Below are positions 1 to 12,111 of a stretch of DNA of 64,000 nt, piece by piece (the first letter of the stretch is position 1; each line of letters starts with the position of its first letter). A program made the translations under genes and the position numbers. Under the pieces are notes generated by a model. The model was not told where the DNA came from, searched no databases, and saw nothing but the letters and a program-made list of their open reading frames with translations. Source of the stretch: Vandiemenella viatica (lineage: Eukaryota > Arthropoda > Insecta > Orthoptera > Morabidae). Location of the stretch: contig JARYHS010008074.1 of NCBI GenBank assembly GCA_031002005.1, positions 179,266,494 through 179,330,493 on the forward strand, given 5' to 3'.

Positions 1-180
1 AATCTAGTGAGCTTAATTTATCAATGTAAACTAAATTCCTCGTGTCTTGTGCTGAAACAAAGTATATTATCTTTCATTCTGTTCCAGACTGCAAATCAAT
101 CTAACCGCCTGTGTCTTCCTGATGGTACTTGGAAACACTACTCAAAATTCTATATATCAACCACCATTCTTTGGAGAATG

Positions 181-415
181 GTTCGAATCCCGGTCCGGCC
201 TTACACATTTCAGATTTCTATTATTTATCAAAGAAGTTGCAGGAGAATTCCCGATTCGACTTCATCATTTCCTAATACAAAGAGGATTTAATTTTTTATT
301 GTTAATTGGTTTTATAACTATTTTTATAGCTTTATTTAAAATGCCATGACCGAAATCCATGCCCGCAGTCCTATTCTGACCTAGGAGTTGACGAGGCGTA
401 AACCTATAAGCAAAA
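181..415 (+). repeat. SINE family A, old copy
   Basis: A B-box-like GGTTCGAATCC starts near 181, and the family tail GACGAGGCGTAAA followed by an A-rich end lies near 385-415. The middle is scrambled and carries AT-rich extra sequence around 290-340. Confidence 0.55.
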
Positions 416-574
416 AATAAATTATTAATATGTATTTTGTGGTTTTAAAATACCCATGTTTTAAAATATTACTGCCGAAGGAATGTGTGTACCAAAATCA
501 GACCAACTGGACTATTAATTATCGGTATGCTCTTCTTGTGCCAATAGCAATGTATATTAATACTAGCGATGATT

Positions 575-797
575 ATTGCACGCTCTGGCCTCGCATTAGG
601 GAGGATGCCGGTTCGAATCCCCGTCCGGGCATCTAGATTTGGGTTTTCTATGGTTTCCACAAATCACTTCAGGCGAATGCCGGGACGCTCCCTTCAAAGG
701 GCCATTGCCGAATTCCTTCCCGTTCCTTATCCCAAATCCCATCCCGCCTCTAATGACCTCGATGTCGACGAGGCGAAAAGTCATAAGTAAAAAAAAA
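575..797 (+). repeat. SINE family A (tRNA-derived), head-truncated
   Basis: It starts at the CTCTGGCCTCGCATT part of the head, then the Pol III B box GGTTCGAATCC, the family body (GGTTTTC..ATGGTTTCC, CAGGCGAATGCCGGGA, GGCC..GGCCGAATTCCTTCCC) and the tail GACGAGGCG..AAGTCATAAGT with poly(A). It belongs to the commonest repeat family here, with about 13 copies in the window. No target duplication is obvious. Confidence 0.85.
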
Positions 798-1960
798 TTA
801 TCGTATATTAGTATGACACCTCCACAATTCGAATCATTTTGGAAGGAATTGTTGTTTTAGCATGAAAATTTGTATACACGTTTCTTGGACGATATTATTT
901 AAGGACATTTGCATATTATAGCCTCAAAATATATACCAATCGAGTGAAATTGTTAGAAATATAGGCAGTTATATTGCAATAAATGCTTATTTTTACCGTT
1001 AGTGTTTATTGTAGCTATTTCTCAGGCAGCCTTCTCCAAGGGGAAGGGGAGGATGGGAAACTTAGTTTTACATCCATATGACACGTAGGGGAGAAGCATT
1101 GGCATGTTAACTTTTTTAATGTACAGCATTGAGCGACAGTAGCAGACACGTCGTATCGGTGACAAGTTGTTTAACTGTCTACGACGTTAATAATTTAATG
1201 CATTTCGCATGGTAGCCAATCTGTTACAATGGCACGTTACTATTAGTGGATGTTGTGCTTACATTAAATATTATTTATGCTTATTATATTTGAGAATATT
1301 GAAGAACTAAATAAATCAGAAATCAATTAGTTTTAATCTTTTGCAAGTATTTCTTGAAAGGACTGCTCATCTCAAATACAGTCATCTGAGGCCATATTTA
1401 CCCCATCTCGAAAATATTTTAAATTCTTGTTCCATTCTTCGGCCGAAGTAAACCTCTCTATCAAAAGTAGAATATCAGATATGCATGTCGAGAACCACCA
1501 TTTTTCAAGTTACAAGTGAATCACCGAATTCAAATTTGTACCCTCCATTTAATTAATAGGTTCCAAATCCGAGTTGATGAACTAACAATATCCACATTGA
1601 CTGAGAAATTAACTCGAAGTGTGTGCAATCTTAAAACAAATAACTACAGTAACTTAGTATTAAATGAATTTAACTTTGTTTATCGATGTCCATAAAACAC
1701 GGACATCAGAAATATCAAACTAGAAGACAGATGTGGTACAAAAATTAATAGTTTAATCATTATGTTAGTGAACGAGGAAGTAAACCTAATCTGTTTATGT
1801 ATTTACTTAATTGCGTTTTTTATCTATCTTGTAGAATATTGGATTAAGACCTTAGCTGAAGGGAAGAGTTTCAAGAGAAGGTCAGTAACCGAACTGGAGT
1901 ATGGAAAGATCATTCAAAATTGCTAAACATCTTTTGACCGACCTTAAGAAGGTAACACTG
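798..1960. other. Unannotated AT-rich stretch
   Basis: No gene, repeat or RNA recognised. Confidence 0.5.
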
Positions 1961-1963
1961 TGA

Positions 1964-2093
1964 GATGTGAAGCGTACCTGTCGCTCAAGAAACAATCTCA
2001 CGGTGTCCTGCTCACGGTGCAATGTATCTCTGTCGCTTCACATCATCGCGTGACAACCGAGAACCTGTTTCTGCGGCACTTCTGCAGGTTCTC
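1964..2093. other. Two adjacent inverted repeats in a GC-richer patch
   Basis: GATGTGAAGCG (1964-1974) is exactly complementary to CGCTTCACATC (2034-2044), and GAGAACCTG (2059-2067) to CAGGTTCTC (2085-2093). CTCACGGTG occurs twice inside the first loop. The GC-richer interval continues to about 2340. No coding signature; function unknown. Confidence 0.4.
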
Positions 2094-2339
2094 ATTTTGT
2101 TTAATTTGAGGAGAGTGGCTGACGAATGAAAGCGAGCAGTTTAATAAGCCTGTGGGAGGCATGGCATCAGTCCCCTGTCTCGGCGCAGACTTAACATTCA
2201 GCGCGGGCTGTTTTTCTGCCTGACGACACGCTTTCTTCCTCGGGCGGCCGAGCGAATTACAGGCCCGAAGCCAGCACAAAGGTCGCCTAAGGCAAAGGGC
2301 CGTTGGCCAAAACTCTCTTGTGCAGGGCCCCTTATTCTG

Positions 2340-2930
2340 CTACACTAACCATTCAGCCTAATTTAAGAGTACTGTCGTCTTTACAAAATGTGTAGCTCTT
2401 CAGTGTTTGTAAAGGCTGCTAATGACCCAGCCGTCGACGCGTTCTTAAACCACAATAATAACAACAGCAACAACAACAACAGTGTTTTTAAGCTCAAGAT
2501 TTGTTATTTTTTAAAGTTTTCAAACAATTATTAGACGCAATAGTGTTTCAAAACTGTTTACTATCTAACAATCAGACAATGTATCCATTTTCAAATAACT
2601 CCCATCCATTTTTTCAATTCTACTTGCTGAATCACACTTGGTTGGTTGGTGTGGTAATCCGTGTTTATAGTTCTATGACAGTGGAGCTGAACAGTAAGTA
2701 TCTTGTTCATTATAAATGGAAAATTATCTGCAAGAGCTAGTTACAGGAACAACATTTTTTTAGGACTTCATTTGTTATTTCAACTTCTAAGTCACTTAAA
2801 ATAAAACAAAGGGAAACTATTTATTTGCTACAGTTAACATACAACATTTTTTTAAAACAGAAACTGAAAACTACTTTGTAGTTTGATTGTTAGCCAAAAT
2901 TGTTTGTAAACATAGACGCACACAATACTT
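2340..2930. other. AT-rich stretch with an AAC-type microsatellite
   Basis: It contains an imperfect AAT/AAC trinucleotide tract at about 2453-2482. Nothing else recognised. Confidence 0.5.
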
Positions 2931-3930
2931 CATGATATAATAAGTGAAGCACCCAGAATGGGAGGGGAAAATGAAATGAAACTTCACTGGTTGAGAAGGT
3001 ATGTGGTGATTACAAAATCAAGTCAAATTTACAAAGAACTTGGCAGTATGGGCTTACTTATTGGTATGAAATTTCACTCTCTCTGACCTGGTTGCATGCA
3101 CTGAATCGGTTAGGAAAGGTGTAATAAAGCCTTTTTATCCTATCCTGAGCCAAGGTGGCCCATAACTCTTGTAGTTGGTCATTGGCATCCTGGATACTAG
3201 CACTGGGATGGAGTTGACATCCGATCTGGTTCCACACATGTTACTGAGCGTGGTGGGTAACCGGCCTCGCATTCGGAAGGACGGCGGTTCGAATCCCCGT
3301 CCGGGCTTCCAGATGTTAGTTTTCCATGACTTCCCCAGATCACTCTAGGCGAATGGCCATGGCCGAATTCCTTCCAGTTCCTTGTACCCATTCCCATCCC
3401 GCCTCTACTGACCTCGACGTCGACGAGGCGTAAAGCCATAACTAAAAAATGTCCACACATGTTCTACCGGTGACAGATCTGGGTATCTTGCTGATCACGA
3501 GAGTATCTCAACATCAAGCAGACAGTTCATAGGGACACCTACCGAGAATTGTTTTGTTCAAAAATGGCAACACGATACTGCCACATGAGAGGTGACACAT
3601 GAGAATGCAAGATGTCCATGACGTATCGTTGTGACGACAAAGTTTTCTTAATCATTACCAGCCGTGACCTGAAGTCATACTCGATGGGTCCTTGCATCTT
3701 GACGCCAGCAGTAATACCACTGTGCCTCTCATGAACATTGGAAGAATGAGACGCTATACTCGCCGACGGTCATCCGAGGCATAGCAGAACCGTGATTAAT
3801 CGCTGAACACAATGTGATGCCATTTATTGCATTCATCGGTTCTGCAATACCTCGGATGATCTCTTCTCTCTCCTGATCTCTCGGTTGCCGATCTGGCCAT
3901 AATGGGGCTAGAGTTTAGCCAGCTCTGGTA
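2930..3930 (-). pseudogene. Tc1-like transposase pseudogene, split by a SINE
   Basis: On the minus strand decayed Tc1 transposase blocks appear in order: WHHIVFSD*SRFC, with a stop where the family has Glu after the first catalytic Asp (near 3820), then FEQNNSR, with Asn replacing the second catalytic Asp (near 3560), then YPDLSPVEHV, which keeps the third acidic residue, then WNQIGCQLHPSASIQDA after the SINE. Several stops and frameshifts make it non-functional. The SINE at 3243-3451 interrupts it between EHV and W. The outer ends are approximate. Confidence 0.85.
3243..3451 (+). repeat. SINE family A inserted in the Tc1 remnant, with target duplication
   Basis: Head GAGCGTGGTGGG, B box GGTTCGAATCC, family body and A-rich tail. 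The 12-bp TCCACACATGTT flanks it exactly at 3231-3242 and 3452-3463, a target-site duplication made by LINE-type retrotransposition. Part of the body is deleted relative to other copies. Confidence 0.92.
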
Positions 3931-5270
3931 CCCTGGAAACCGTTTCTCACTTGTCATTAAAGAAACAAAACATTTTCGTTTGTTTCACAACTTACTGGCC
4001 ATTCCAAGCATTCTCTGTCTTTTATTCTCAAACACCTTTTTATTGGCTGGTTGAACTTACATTACTTATTCATTTTTCAGAATAGTACCAACATAGTCAG
4101 ACTTTTCCCCTTACCATTTATCATTGCACTCAGATCTCGCACTCCTTTCTCCCCCCGATCATTCCCTGTGTAATTTATTTAGCAGTTTCTGTAGGAAATT
4201 AAATTAAGCAGCTTTCGTAATCTTGAAAATATACGGCCCGTTTACTTTTGTCCTTTGAAATTCTTTATAAGGACTTCTCGCTCGACTGTTTGTGAATTAG
4301 TCCTTGGGGCGTTAGTGTCCTGCAACCGAAGCAATGCCGTCTCAACTATCCGAAAGGAAATCAGACTGTTGTCCCACACCACTCACTATAGTTCGTGCTA
4401 CACCAGCCTCCCAAGTAGTAGGCGTTCATCCAAAGCAGATTTACCTTTCACTTACCAGTGTAATATTAAATATAAAAATGAATCTCTCAAGTCTGTAACT
4501 CAGAGCACACGATCGAATATTACAGTATGATCCAAATTATTAATGAAATGGAAATTGTCGTATTCACATCATAAAATTTACCTACCAGAACGCTAAAAGG
4601 ACTCGAAGATATGCGCTCTAAAAATTGTAGTTCACTATAGTAACGTACTATCAGCAGATCATGATGTCAACGAAACTAATTATGAATTATTTGCGGCCTC
4701 CGTACTGTAGGGTTTCATTTAACAGATGTCACCAGTTCCAGACCTGACTTGGTGGTTTTATTTAAGATCCGAGTTGCTACTGTGTAATCTTTCGCTTGAA
4801 CACCAATAACTTATTCGTTAAAATAATAGATACTACTTTTTGTATAGATACTCGAACTGTGCCAGCTTGTATGGTTAAAAAGGCGAAATATGATTAGGTT
4901 TATTTTAACTTCTTTGAAATTTGACTAACGTTTGTCTTTTCTACAACCTCAGCTCAATTTTATTCGACACGAAAGACAAATGTTTTGGGAAAAATAGTTA
5001 AAGTTGTATCTTGATATCATCACTTGGAATTCAAAACTAATTACGTTATTGCTATTAGTGTATTGTACTTTGTTTAAAATCTAGGACATTAATAACTGTT
5101 ATAGAAGAAGGTTAATTAAGGTACTTCTCACAATTAAATAACGTTCACCTTATTTGTCAATGATATACTGCTTTCAGTTACTGTGATTTTTTGTTGGTAA
5201 TTTACTGTTGTAATCAGAGGAATAAACAAACAACCAAGAACATTCAGGAAATGTCGGGAACATGCTGTAT
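3931..5270. other. Unannotated AT-rich stretch
   Basis: No gene, repeat or RNA recognised. Confidence 0.5.
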
Positions 5271-5560
5271 GTGCTTGATTAATAGCGATTAGTGCCAACT
5301 GCCAGCTAATCCACAGTTGCAGACCGCTAGGCGGATTCCGTGAGACCGCGCAAGGTGGTGGAAGCTGAGTTTGCTGGAAGAGCAATAAATCAATATTGTT
5401 GGGGGACGAGGCCGTGTCGCCGACGATCTGTCCTGTCCTGTCCTCGACCTCATAACCCCCTCCCCCTCCCAGCCCAGAGTTCCGATAACTGTGTGCACAG
5501 ACTTGATGGCTGGCAGAAAACAAATCCTTCTTCTGCCAAGATGTATCCTCCATGGAAAAA
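5271..5560. other. GC-richer patch with an unassigned open frame
   Basis: Within AT-rich surroundings, 5290-5520 is GC-rich and includes a 153-codon minus-strand frame (5134-5595) with a Gly run and no recognisable domain. The frame extends into AT-rich sequence at both ends with no splice logic that I can see. It could be a decayed exon, a UTR or chance. Confidence 0.2.
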
Positions 5561-5811
5561 TGGATAGGAAATTTATTTAGTTTTATAGCCATCATCTAAA
5601 GTACTGTCTTGTTTCCCAGAACTTATATTGTTACAGTTAATACACTACATTTGTAATTATGGAAATCTCTTTTAAAACATCACGAATCTTTCCGGAAATT
5701 CAAATTTTCACGTAATAATTATTACTTTAACTAATTTGAACACAAAGCATGTATTCTTGAATTGTTATATGAATTCCTCTCTTCCTTCCGATGCCGTGAT
5801 AATGTTCTTAC

Positions 5812-6012
5812 CGAGCGTGTGGGTGAGCGGTATTGTTCTGGTATTGCATTCACTGGACAAGGTTTCGAATCCCCGTCCGGCCATTCACAGTTCAATTTTT
5901 CATGACTTTGTGGAATCACTTCAGGCGAACGACGGCCTTGAAAAAGGCCATGGTCGAGTTCCATCCTGTTCGTTTCAATGACGCCATCGAGGCGTAAAGA
6001 CATAAAAAAAAA
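5812..6012 (+). repeat. SINE family A, diverged
   Basis: Head GAGCGTGTGGGTGAGCGG, B-box region TTTCGAATCCCCGTCC, shortened body (CTTCAGGCGAACG, AAAAAGGCCATGG) and tail ATCGAGGCGTAAAG with poly(A). Confidence 0.8.
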
Positions 6013-6239
6013 CTCTTTTACGTACATATATGCATTTTGACCTGTTTCCCCATTTATCTGCAATACCAAATTAAGCAAAAAAAACTAGCATCCCCTCTCT
6101 CCTTTCTAATGTAATTGTCCATTCATTAAATTTCGAATATGTTCGTTGTCTGATTGATCTATCCATTTAATGCTTATCTTCATTATATAATACCAGATTT
6201 CAAATGGTTTTGTTTGGTGTTCCAGAAGTTCAGAGTAAT

Positions 6240-6548
6240 AATAATAATAACGTGTGGTCGTAATGACCTGGTGATAGTGTTTCTACTGGCTTCAAATTCC
6301 GCCTCTGTTGTAGCCGGCTTAACCTAACCCGGTAGTCCTACTGAGTACAAGAGACCTACAGTTTAACGTGGAATCCGAACAAGGAAATCATTCTTGCGTA
6401 CCTCACATTACACAGCAGGCTATGTTAGAGGTGAAGGTAAGGTTAAGGGACAATGAAAATCCCCGCAAAGACAGGGATACGAACAGCGGACCTTTCGATC
6501 CCCAGTCAGACACCTTAAACACTGAGCAACCAGACCACTCAAATTCAG
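6240..6548 (-). repeat. SINE family B, copy 1
   Basis: Alignable over about 300 bp with 51262-51560. Read on the minus strand, the high-coordinate end is a tRNA-like head (TGGTTGCTCAGTG, then GTTCGTATCCCTG as B box). The body includes the complement of TGTAGCCGGCTTAACCTAA. Distinct from family A. Confidence 0.65.
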
Positions 6549-8029
6549 AGTGAAGTTCCTCAAGAATAATGCTTTAAGCATACAGAGATAAGTTTCAATA
6601 AGATATGTGCTGTAGTTTCAATATTACCAGGAGGAAATCTTTTATTTCTATGAGAAAATAAATAAAGCTCCATCTGTCAATAACTCGCCATTTCTACCCC
6701 ATGCATGATAACTTAAAAATGTTCTTAAGGAAGTGTATGAAAAAATATGAGCTTAGGAAAATTACATCAAAGGTGTTCTACTTTTTATTTTAAACGAATG
6801 CAAAAACAGTACGCAAACAAACCGAGAACAGAATGACTCCGATCATCGCAATAGACTATGTCTGCCAGTATTCTCCATTTCTAACAGAAGTATGTTTCTC
6901 CTTTAGGACATTTATTAGCAGAACCTTATGGACACATAATACGGCGTTTGTGAAACTGGACCTCCGTTTTCGATTTAAAAAAATGATGCCAGATCTCAGT
7001 GGAAATGAACTGTTTCGGGCGGAGGGGTATAGAAAGATCTTTTAAAAAATCATCAAATTTCACTAACACATGTGGGGGTCGCTGGTATATAATTTCAGAA
7101 TTATTGATGATTTGGTGTTGTGGAGTAGCTGAAATAGATGTGACTTTCACGGTGTTACCAAGCGAGTGTTGTAGTCTAGCACTAAGAGCGTTGTATTCAT
7201 TTCGTTTCGATGGAAAAGGTCTGTATCAAACCAAATCAAAATAGGTGACCCACATATCTGGACCTCCGCTTGTAAGTAGACTTTCAAACAAAAATGAATT
7301 TAGTTGATTCACCGAGCATTTTGCTACAAGGCGTTTATCCAGGTTTTTCGGCAATATTTAACTAATCTCACCAAGCAGATTGTACACCTCAGTGTCGGAA
7401 TGAACTAACTGAATTTCTAAATTGCTATTTTTTATTTGTATTCTTGCTCTATATCACACAAGTGTCATACTGGCGTTGTTGCTTATTTCAGCTGCCGAAT
7501 CAGTTATAACGGAAACTTAAGCCTCATACAAAACACAACACTGATCAATAGTCCTCTATTAATTACCATAAAATACAGGGAGATGCTGTACGTTTGCTTC
7601 GAAAAAAAAAGAGGCCACCGTGGAAACGGCGGATTGGAACGAGATGTGACTAATCCACATACTTTCCATTTTTGAAAAGTAAATTATTTTTACTTTGAAT
7701 AATGTATTTTTTGTATACACACTTACTAGCTACTTGTATCAGTTATTTTTTCTTCAGTTGTTTGCTAAACGACGGGCTGCTTCTACCAACAGTGTATTTC
7801 TTTATATCAGTGTAACATTATCGCCTAGTATCCTAAATTTAGAATAAGAATTTTACTCGCATGATCTGTAACTTTCCATTATTTGCCGAAATGATGAGTG
7901 ACTGTTATAATGAGACCGTTAGGGACTATCATCCTGCGGTGGGAAGGAGTAAATGAGAAGAGCGTCTTTATATAAGTAGAAATGAGGAAACTACACATTT
8001 GAAAAAATATCTTCAGGAAATTATAAAGG
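6549..8029. other. Unannotated AT-rich stretch
   Basis: Only short open frames without family signatures; no repeat recognised. Confidence 0.5.
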
Positions 8030-9335
8030 AACTCACAAAGCTAAAAAAAGTGCAATGGGACCGGTGTATATAATATTACTACAGATCTATTGAAGATAGT
8101 GGTACAATATTGTACTTTATCTGGAAATTATATTTAGATTAATCTGGACTCTTGCTGCTTACAAGCGGACTATAAGAGGGTGACAGTAGTACCGGTTCTT
8201 AAAGGAAGGGTGATAAATAGGGTTGAAACCTATGGCTGATTAGTTTGACATCAGTGATAGGCAAAATGATGTATGTAACTACAACAGAAATGTCCGTTAG
8301 GAAAGAGACTGGTTTACAAATCTACAATATGGCTTCAGGCCATTCCCGCGAATCTCAAATGGTGTGCTTCGTGCAAAATATTTCTGGTGTATTGGTGAAG
8401 AAAGCCAAAGCTGATACCGTAATACTAGTCCTTTCCAATGCATTTAACGGAGTGAGCCATAAAATGCTATTAAATAAGTTTTAAATTATTGGAGTGGGTA
8501 AAAAAAGTTACTTTCTGGGTAGAGGAATTCTTAAAATGCAGAAAGCAAAGCGATAGGGTAGGAAATGCAGTATCGAAAGAAGTGAAATTGGCACATGGTA
8601 GTGTATTGGGACCACTGATATTCATCATTCTAATAAATGATTATGTTGATGCTGTAGAGTCGGAATTTATGTTATTTGAAGAAGGCTTAAAGGTATATAA
8701 TAGGATAAAAACGGGTGAAGATTGTTAACAGCTGTAGGGAGACTTGGATATAACATCAACTTGGTAAGTCAACATGGATAGAAGAAAAATGTAAAGAACT
8801 GTAAGCTTATGAGGTAAACAGATAAAAAGCTAAAGGTTGTTTATAGGGTGGGGACAGAAATGTTGATGAATAGAAGTGTAACGTTTGGTAATAAACTCAA
8901 CTGGACAGGACACATTGGACAGTTGGTAGAAAAAGATTACAAAATCTTTCATTTATTACACATAGTGATGGGAGGACATACCAGAGAAGTTAAGGAAATG
9001 GGTTATAAAATTTGGGACCAATATTTTTGGTTCAAATACAGGAGTTTGAGGGTGTGCAAAGGAGAGAGGCTACATTTGTGGAAATCACTGCAGAACCCAA
9101 TCAGTAACTGATATTATGTAGGAGCTGGATTGGGAGTTATTGAAAGACAGGAGGGGGGTCAAGACAGTGCTGGGGGTGTACAAAGCGTATACTGATGATG
9201 GCGCTTGGAAGAATATTGTCCAAAGAATTAGGAGTAGTGCATGGAAGGGAAAAGATGACCTGGCGCATACCCCTCTTATAACGTGTAAGATACCCCTTAA
9301 GTGGAGCATCTTTATCTGGCTTATTCTCAACTGAA
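8030..9335 (+). pseudogene. CR1/Jockey-like LINE reverse-transcriptase fragment
   Basis: Broken frames on the plus strand spell RT blocks in the right order: KSAMGPVY (near 8045), VTVVPVLKG (8180), LTSVIGKMM (8250), SGHSRESQMVCFVQNI (8335), LVLSNAFNGVSHKML (8430), WVEEFLKCRKQSDRVGNAVS (8515), GSVLGPLIFIILINDYVDAV (8600), FEEGLKVYNRIKTGEDC where the catalytic F-A-D-D should be (8670), and SVTDIM*ELDWELLKDRR (9100-9150). Frameshifts, stops and the lost Asp pair show it is dead. The ends are approximate. Confidence 0.85.
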
Positions 9336-9440
9336 TGTCTAAGCCAAGTTAGTAACCGGAAGTCCATGCTTCAGGGATCTGCTACCATGCAGCATCGATA
9401 GCCAATCATAGCTGTCTGATAAGTTCTGAATTAAGGTACG

Positions 9441-9693
9441 GAGCGTGGTGGGTGAACGGTTAACGTTCTGGCCTCGCATTCGGGAGGACGGCGGTTCGAA
9501 TCCCCATCCGACCATCCAGATTTGGGTTTTCCATGGTTTCCGCAAATCATTCCAGGTGAAAGCCGGGATGTTTCCTTCAAAAAGGCCATGGCCGAATTCC
9601 TTCCCGTTCGTTCCTGGTTCCCAGTCCCAACCCACCTCTAATGACCTTAGCCGTCGATGAGGCGTAAAGTTACAGTAAAAAAAAAAAAAAAAT
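9441..9693 (+). repeat. SINE family A, near full length, with target duplication
   Basis: It starts GAGCGTGGTGGGTGAACGG, has B box GGTTCGAATCC, a full body and a 16-A tail. Flanks GAATTAAGGTACG (9428-9440) and GAATTTAGGTAACG (9694-9707) are an imperfect target duplication. One of the best-preserved copies. Confidence 0.9.
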
Positions 9694-10087
9694 GAATTTA
9701 GGTAACGATCCTCTCTATCAATTGTACCACAAACAGACTCCATGTGATTCATGTGTAATGTACAAGGTGAAACAAATCATGTGCTGTACAGAAATGCTTC
9801 TTACAGCAATGGAATATACGAGTAATGTGGATCCGATGACACGGATTATTAATCGTCCTTCAGTTTCTCATTATTAGTCCATTAATAGTCGTTAAGCATC
9901 TGAACATAACGGTTTTCCGTTATAGATTGTTCAATCCCAGTTTAATCATTATAAAACTGCCATCAACTTTCAGAACGCTCATGTGTAGAGTTGGACCTTA
10001 TCCAAACTCGACAATCGGCGCGTACGAAATAGAAACTGTTATGGAGGGCTTCATGAGAGCGTTCACCTTCGTTGGTTGTCCATGGTC

Positions 10088-10155
10088 CAGCACGCTGGGC
10101 TCGCGTTACAAGGATTGCTGGTTCGAGACCGGACTCAGGCTCAGACGATTTCCAT
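10088..10155 (+). repeat. tRNA-like SINE head fragment, unassigned family
   Basis: CACGCTGGGCTCGCGTTACA followed by TGGTTCGAGACCGG resembles a Pol III B box in tRNA-like context. Neither a full cloverleaf nor a family A body follows. Confidence 0.35.
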
Positions 10156-10585
10156 TTTTTCGTTCTGCGTTGTATGTACTTAGCTGAAACATTTTCTATA
10201 CTGCGAAAATGAAATCATGTATATGCTGAGAGAATCATAATATTGTAGCTGGGTGTACGGACTAGTAGCCCAGTGCCAATTATAATTATACGTAAACGCA
10301 CCTATTCGCGAGCTTAGTGGCGTCGCTGACACCGATGTAGTCCCTCGTTCACCGTGACAATTAACACGCTCAGTCATATCGAATGTAGTAATGGGTGCTA
10401 CGTCTTAAATGTTGAAAGTTTCAGTCATTCGTCAATCATGTTGAATCTCTGACTTGAGGGCGTGGGTAGAAATAGGGTCCATCATGTCGGAACATTCTTT
10501 ACATTACGGAACGTAAAACATTAAACACAATCCCTTATAGGTATACAAGTATTTTAAAAAGCTTTAATAGGCTTTAAATCGCGAT

Positions 10586-12103
10586 TAAAGATTACAATCC
10601 CGCAGTGTTTTCAATCCCGCATTTGCAGTTTGCGGGATTGGTCAATGCCGCGGGATCCGGCATGGTTTTCAAGTGTTATCAAATTAAATAATAAACGTCT
10701 GTTTATTGAATTAAAAAATAAAATTTAATTTTAAAGAATAGAAATCAACAGTTAACCATATTTTAATTAACAAAATAACATTAATTTAAAATTTCTAGCC
10801 TGCCTTAAATAGACATTGCACTTCTGTTTTAAATCTAATTCTAATCATTAACTAAATAATCAAGTATGGTAAGTATTGAGATCACATTACCTGCCTTACT
10901 TGAAACCACGTCATATAGAAAAATAGTCTATGTACTATAAGTCAAAATATCACATTGTTTAGAAAGAATTGCGTATAAAGCCAGCGGCCAAGTATACCAT
11001 TTCAGCCTCCTCGCTCATTGATTTGATTGAAATGATCATAATTAAAATACTTTTTGAAAAACGTAACAATTTTTTACACCTTTTTGAGGTCATTATATCT
11101 GGGAACCATTTCAGTAGGGGATGATCCAGTGTTACGGTCACGATTTGTGTTTTGATTGTCCCGTCCAGCTTGTTTGTGTTCAAGCCAGTCATAGTTGTTT
11201 CTGTGCGTTGGACTTTTCTTTTAGTACGGTTTCTTTTTTTGCGTAATACGTCAACAGATAATTGTGTACTGTGTGAAAAAGCACAATTGTAGGTACCAAG
11301 GCAGAAGTTCACCATATTTTGCCATGATTCTTGCCCTGCCAGATTTTAAGCCAATAACATGAATTTAGAGATCAAGACCAAACCATGTCAGCCGTTCTTT
11401 GGCTAAACTGGACGAAACTAATATTTTAAGCAAGCCAAGCTTAAAACCTGTTTCTTTACGGCTAACATAACCGTCCCCATATTAGTGATTTTTTAGGACG
11501 TCAACTCATCAAAACTAAACGAAAATCGTCGTCATTGTTTCTTGAGATATTCAAACTGAACAATCATTATACTTTTACGGTATTTGAAAAACTTATAATT
11601 ATAGGTATTATTATATTAGCTGAATTATAAAGTTGAAATCCACTTTTTGAAAACTGATATCTCAAATCTGATGAATTTATGGGAAAAACATTTTTGCAAA
11701 GCATTCTGGAAACCATTTATTCCGTAGATTTTTCGTTTTTGAAACAGCTGTCAGTAGTTCTAACATTATTTTTGTTTGTATTTCTGCTTCCTTCTCAGAA
11801 AAAAACTTTCATTATACAAATGTATACAACAAAAACAATCTGGAGTTTGAAGTGAACTTATTTATTTACAATCACGAAAGATGTGATTGCCACGAGTCAA
11901 ATGTAAACTTGAAGAATATATATAAACAAGACAATGAAACCGGTAGAGTCCGACCGGAAAGTGACGAAGGGGTGGAAACGCACACTGAAACACGTTTTCG
12001 CCCATTTTACGGAATGAGGATCCGCTTAATTTTGTGCGGTATCCGCCAGACTGCCAAATTCCACGGGATTGTGGGATCCCGCATTGCTGGATTTGAATCC
12101 CTA
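10586..12103. mobile_element. hAT-like non-autonomous DNA transposon (1518 bp)
   Basis: The ends are imperfect inverted repeats: left TAAAGATTACAATCCCGCAG, right complement TAGGGATTCAAATCCAGCAA, 16 of 22 matching over the first 22. They are followed on both sides by subterminal GCGGGAT/ATCCCGC motifs common in hAT ends. Flanks ATCGCGAT (10578-10585) and ATCACGAT (12104-12111) match at 7 of 8, the hAT target length. The inside is AT-rich with a 118-codon minus-strand frame (10959-11315) in which I see no transposase motif. Confidence 0.75.
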
Positions 12104-12111
12104 ATCACGAT

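Noticed and set aside
5134..5595. A 153-codon minus-strand frame as a small gene.
   Set aside because: No recognisable domain, mixed composition, no supporting splice or promoter signals. Described only as a GC-richer patch.
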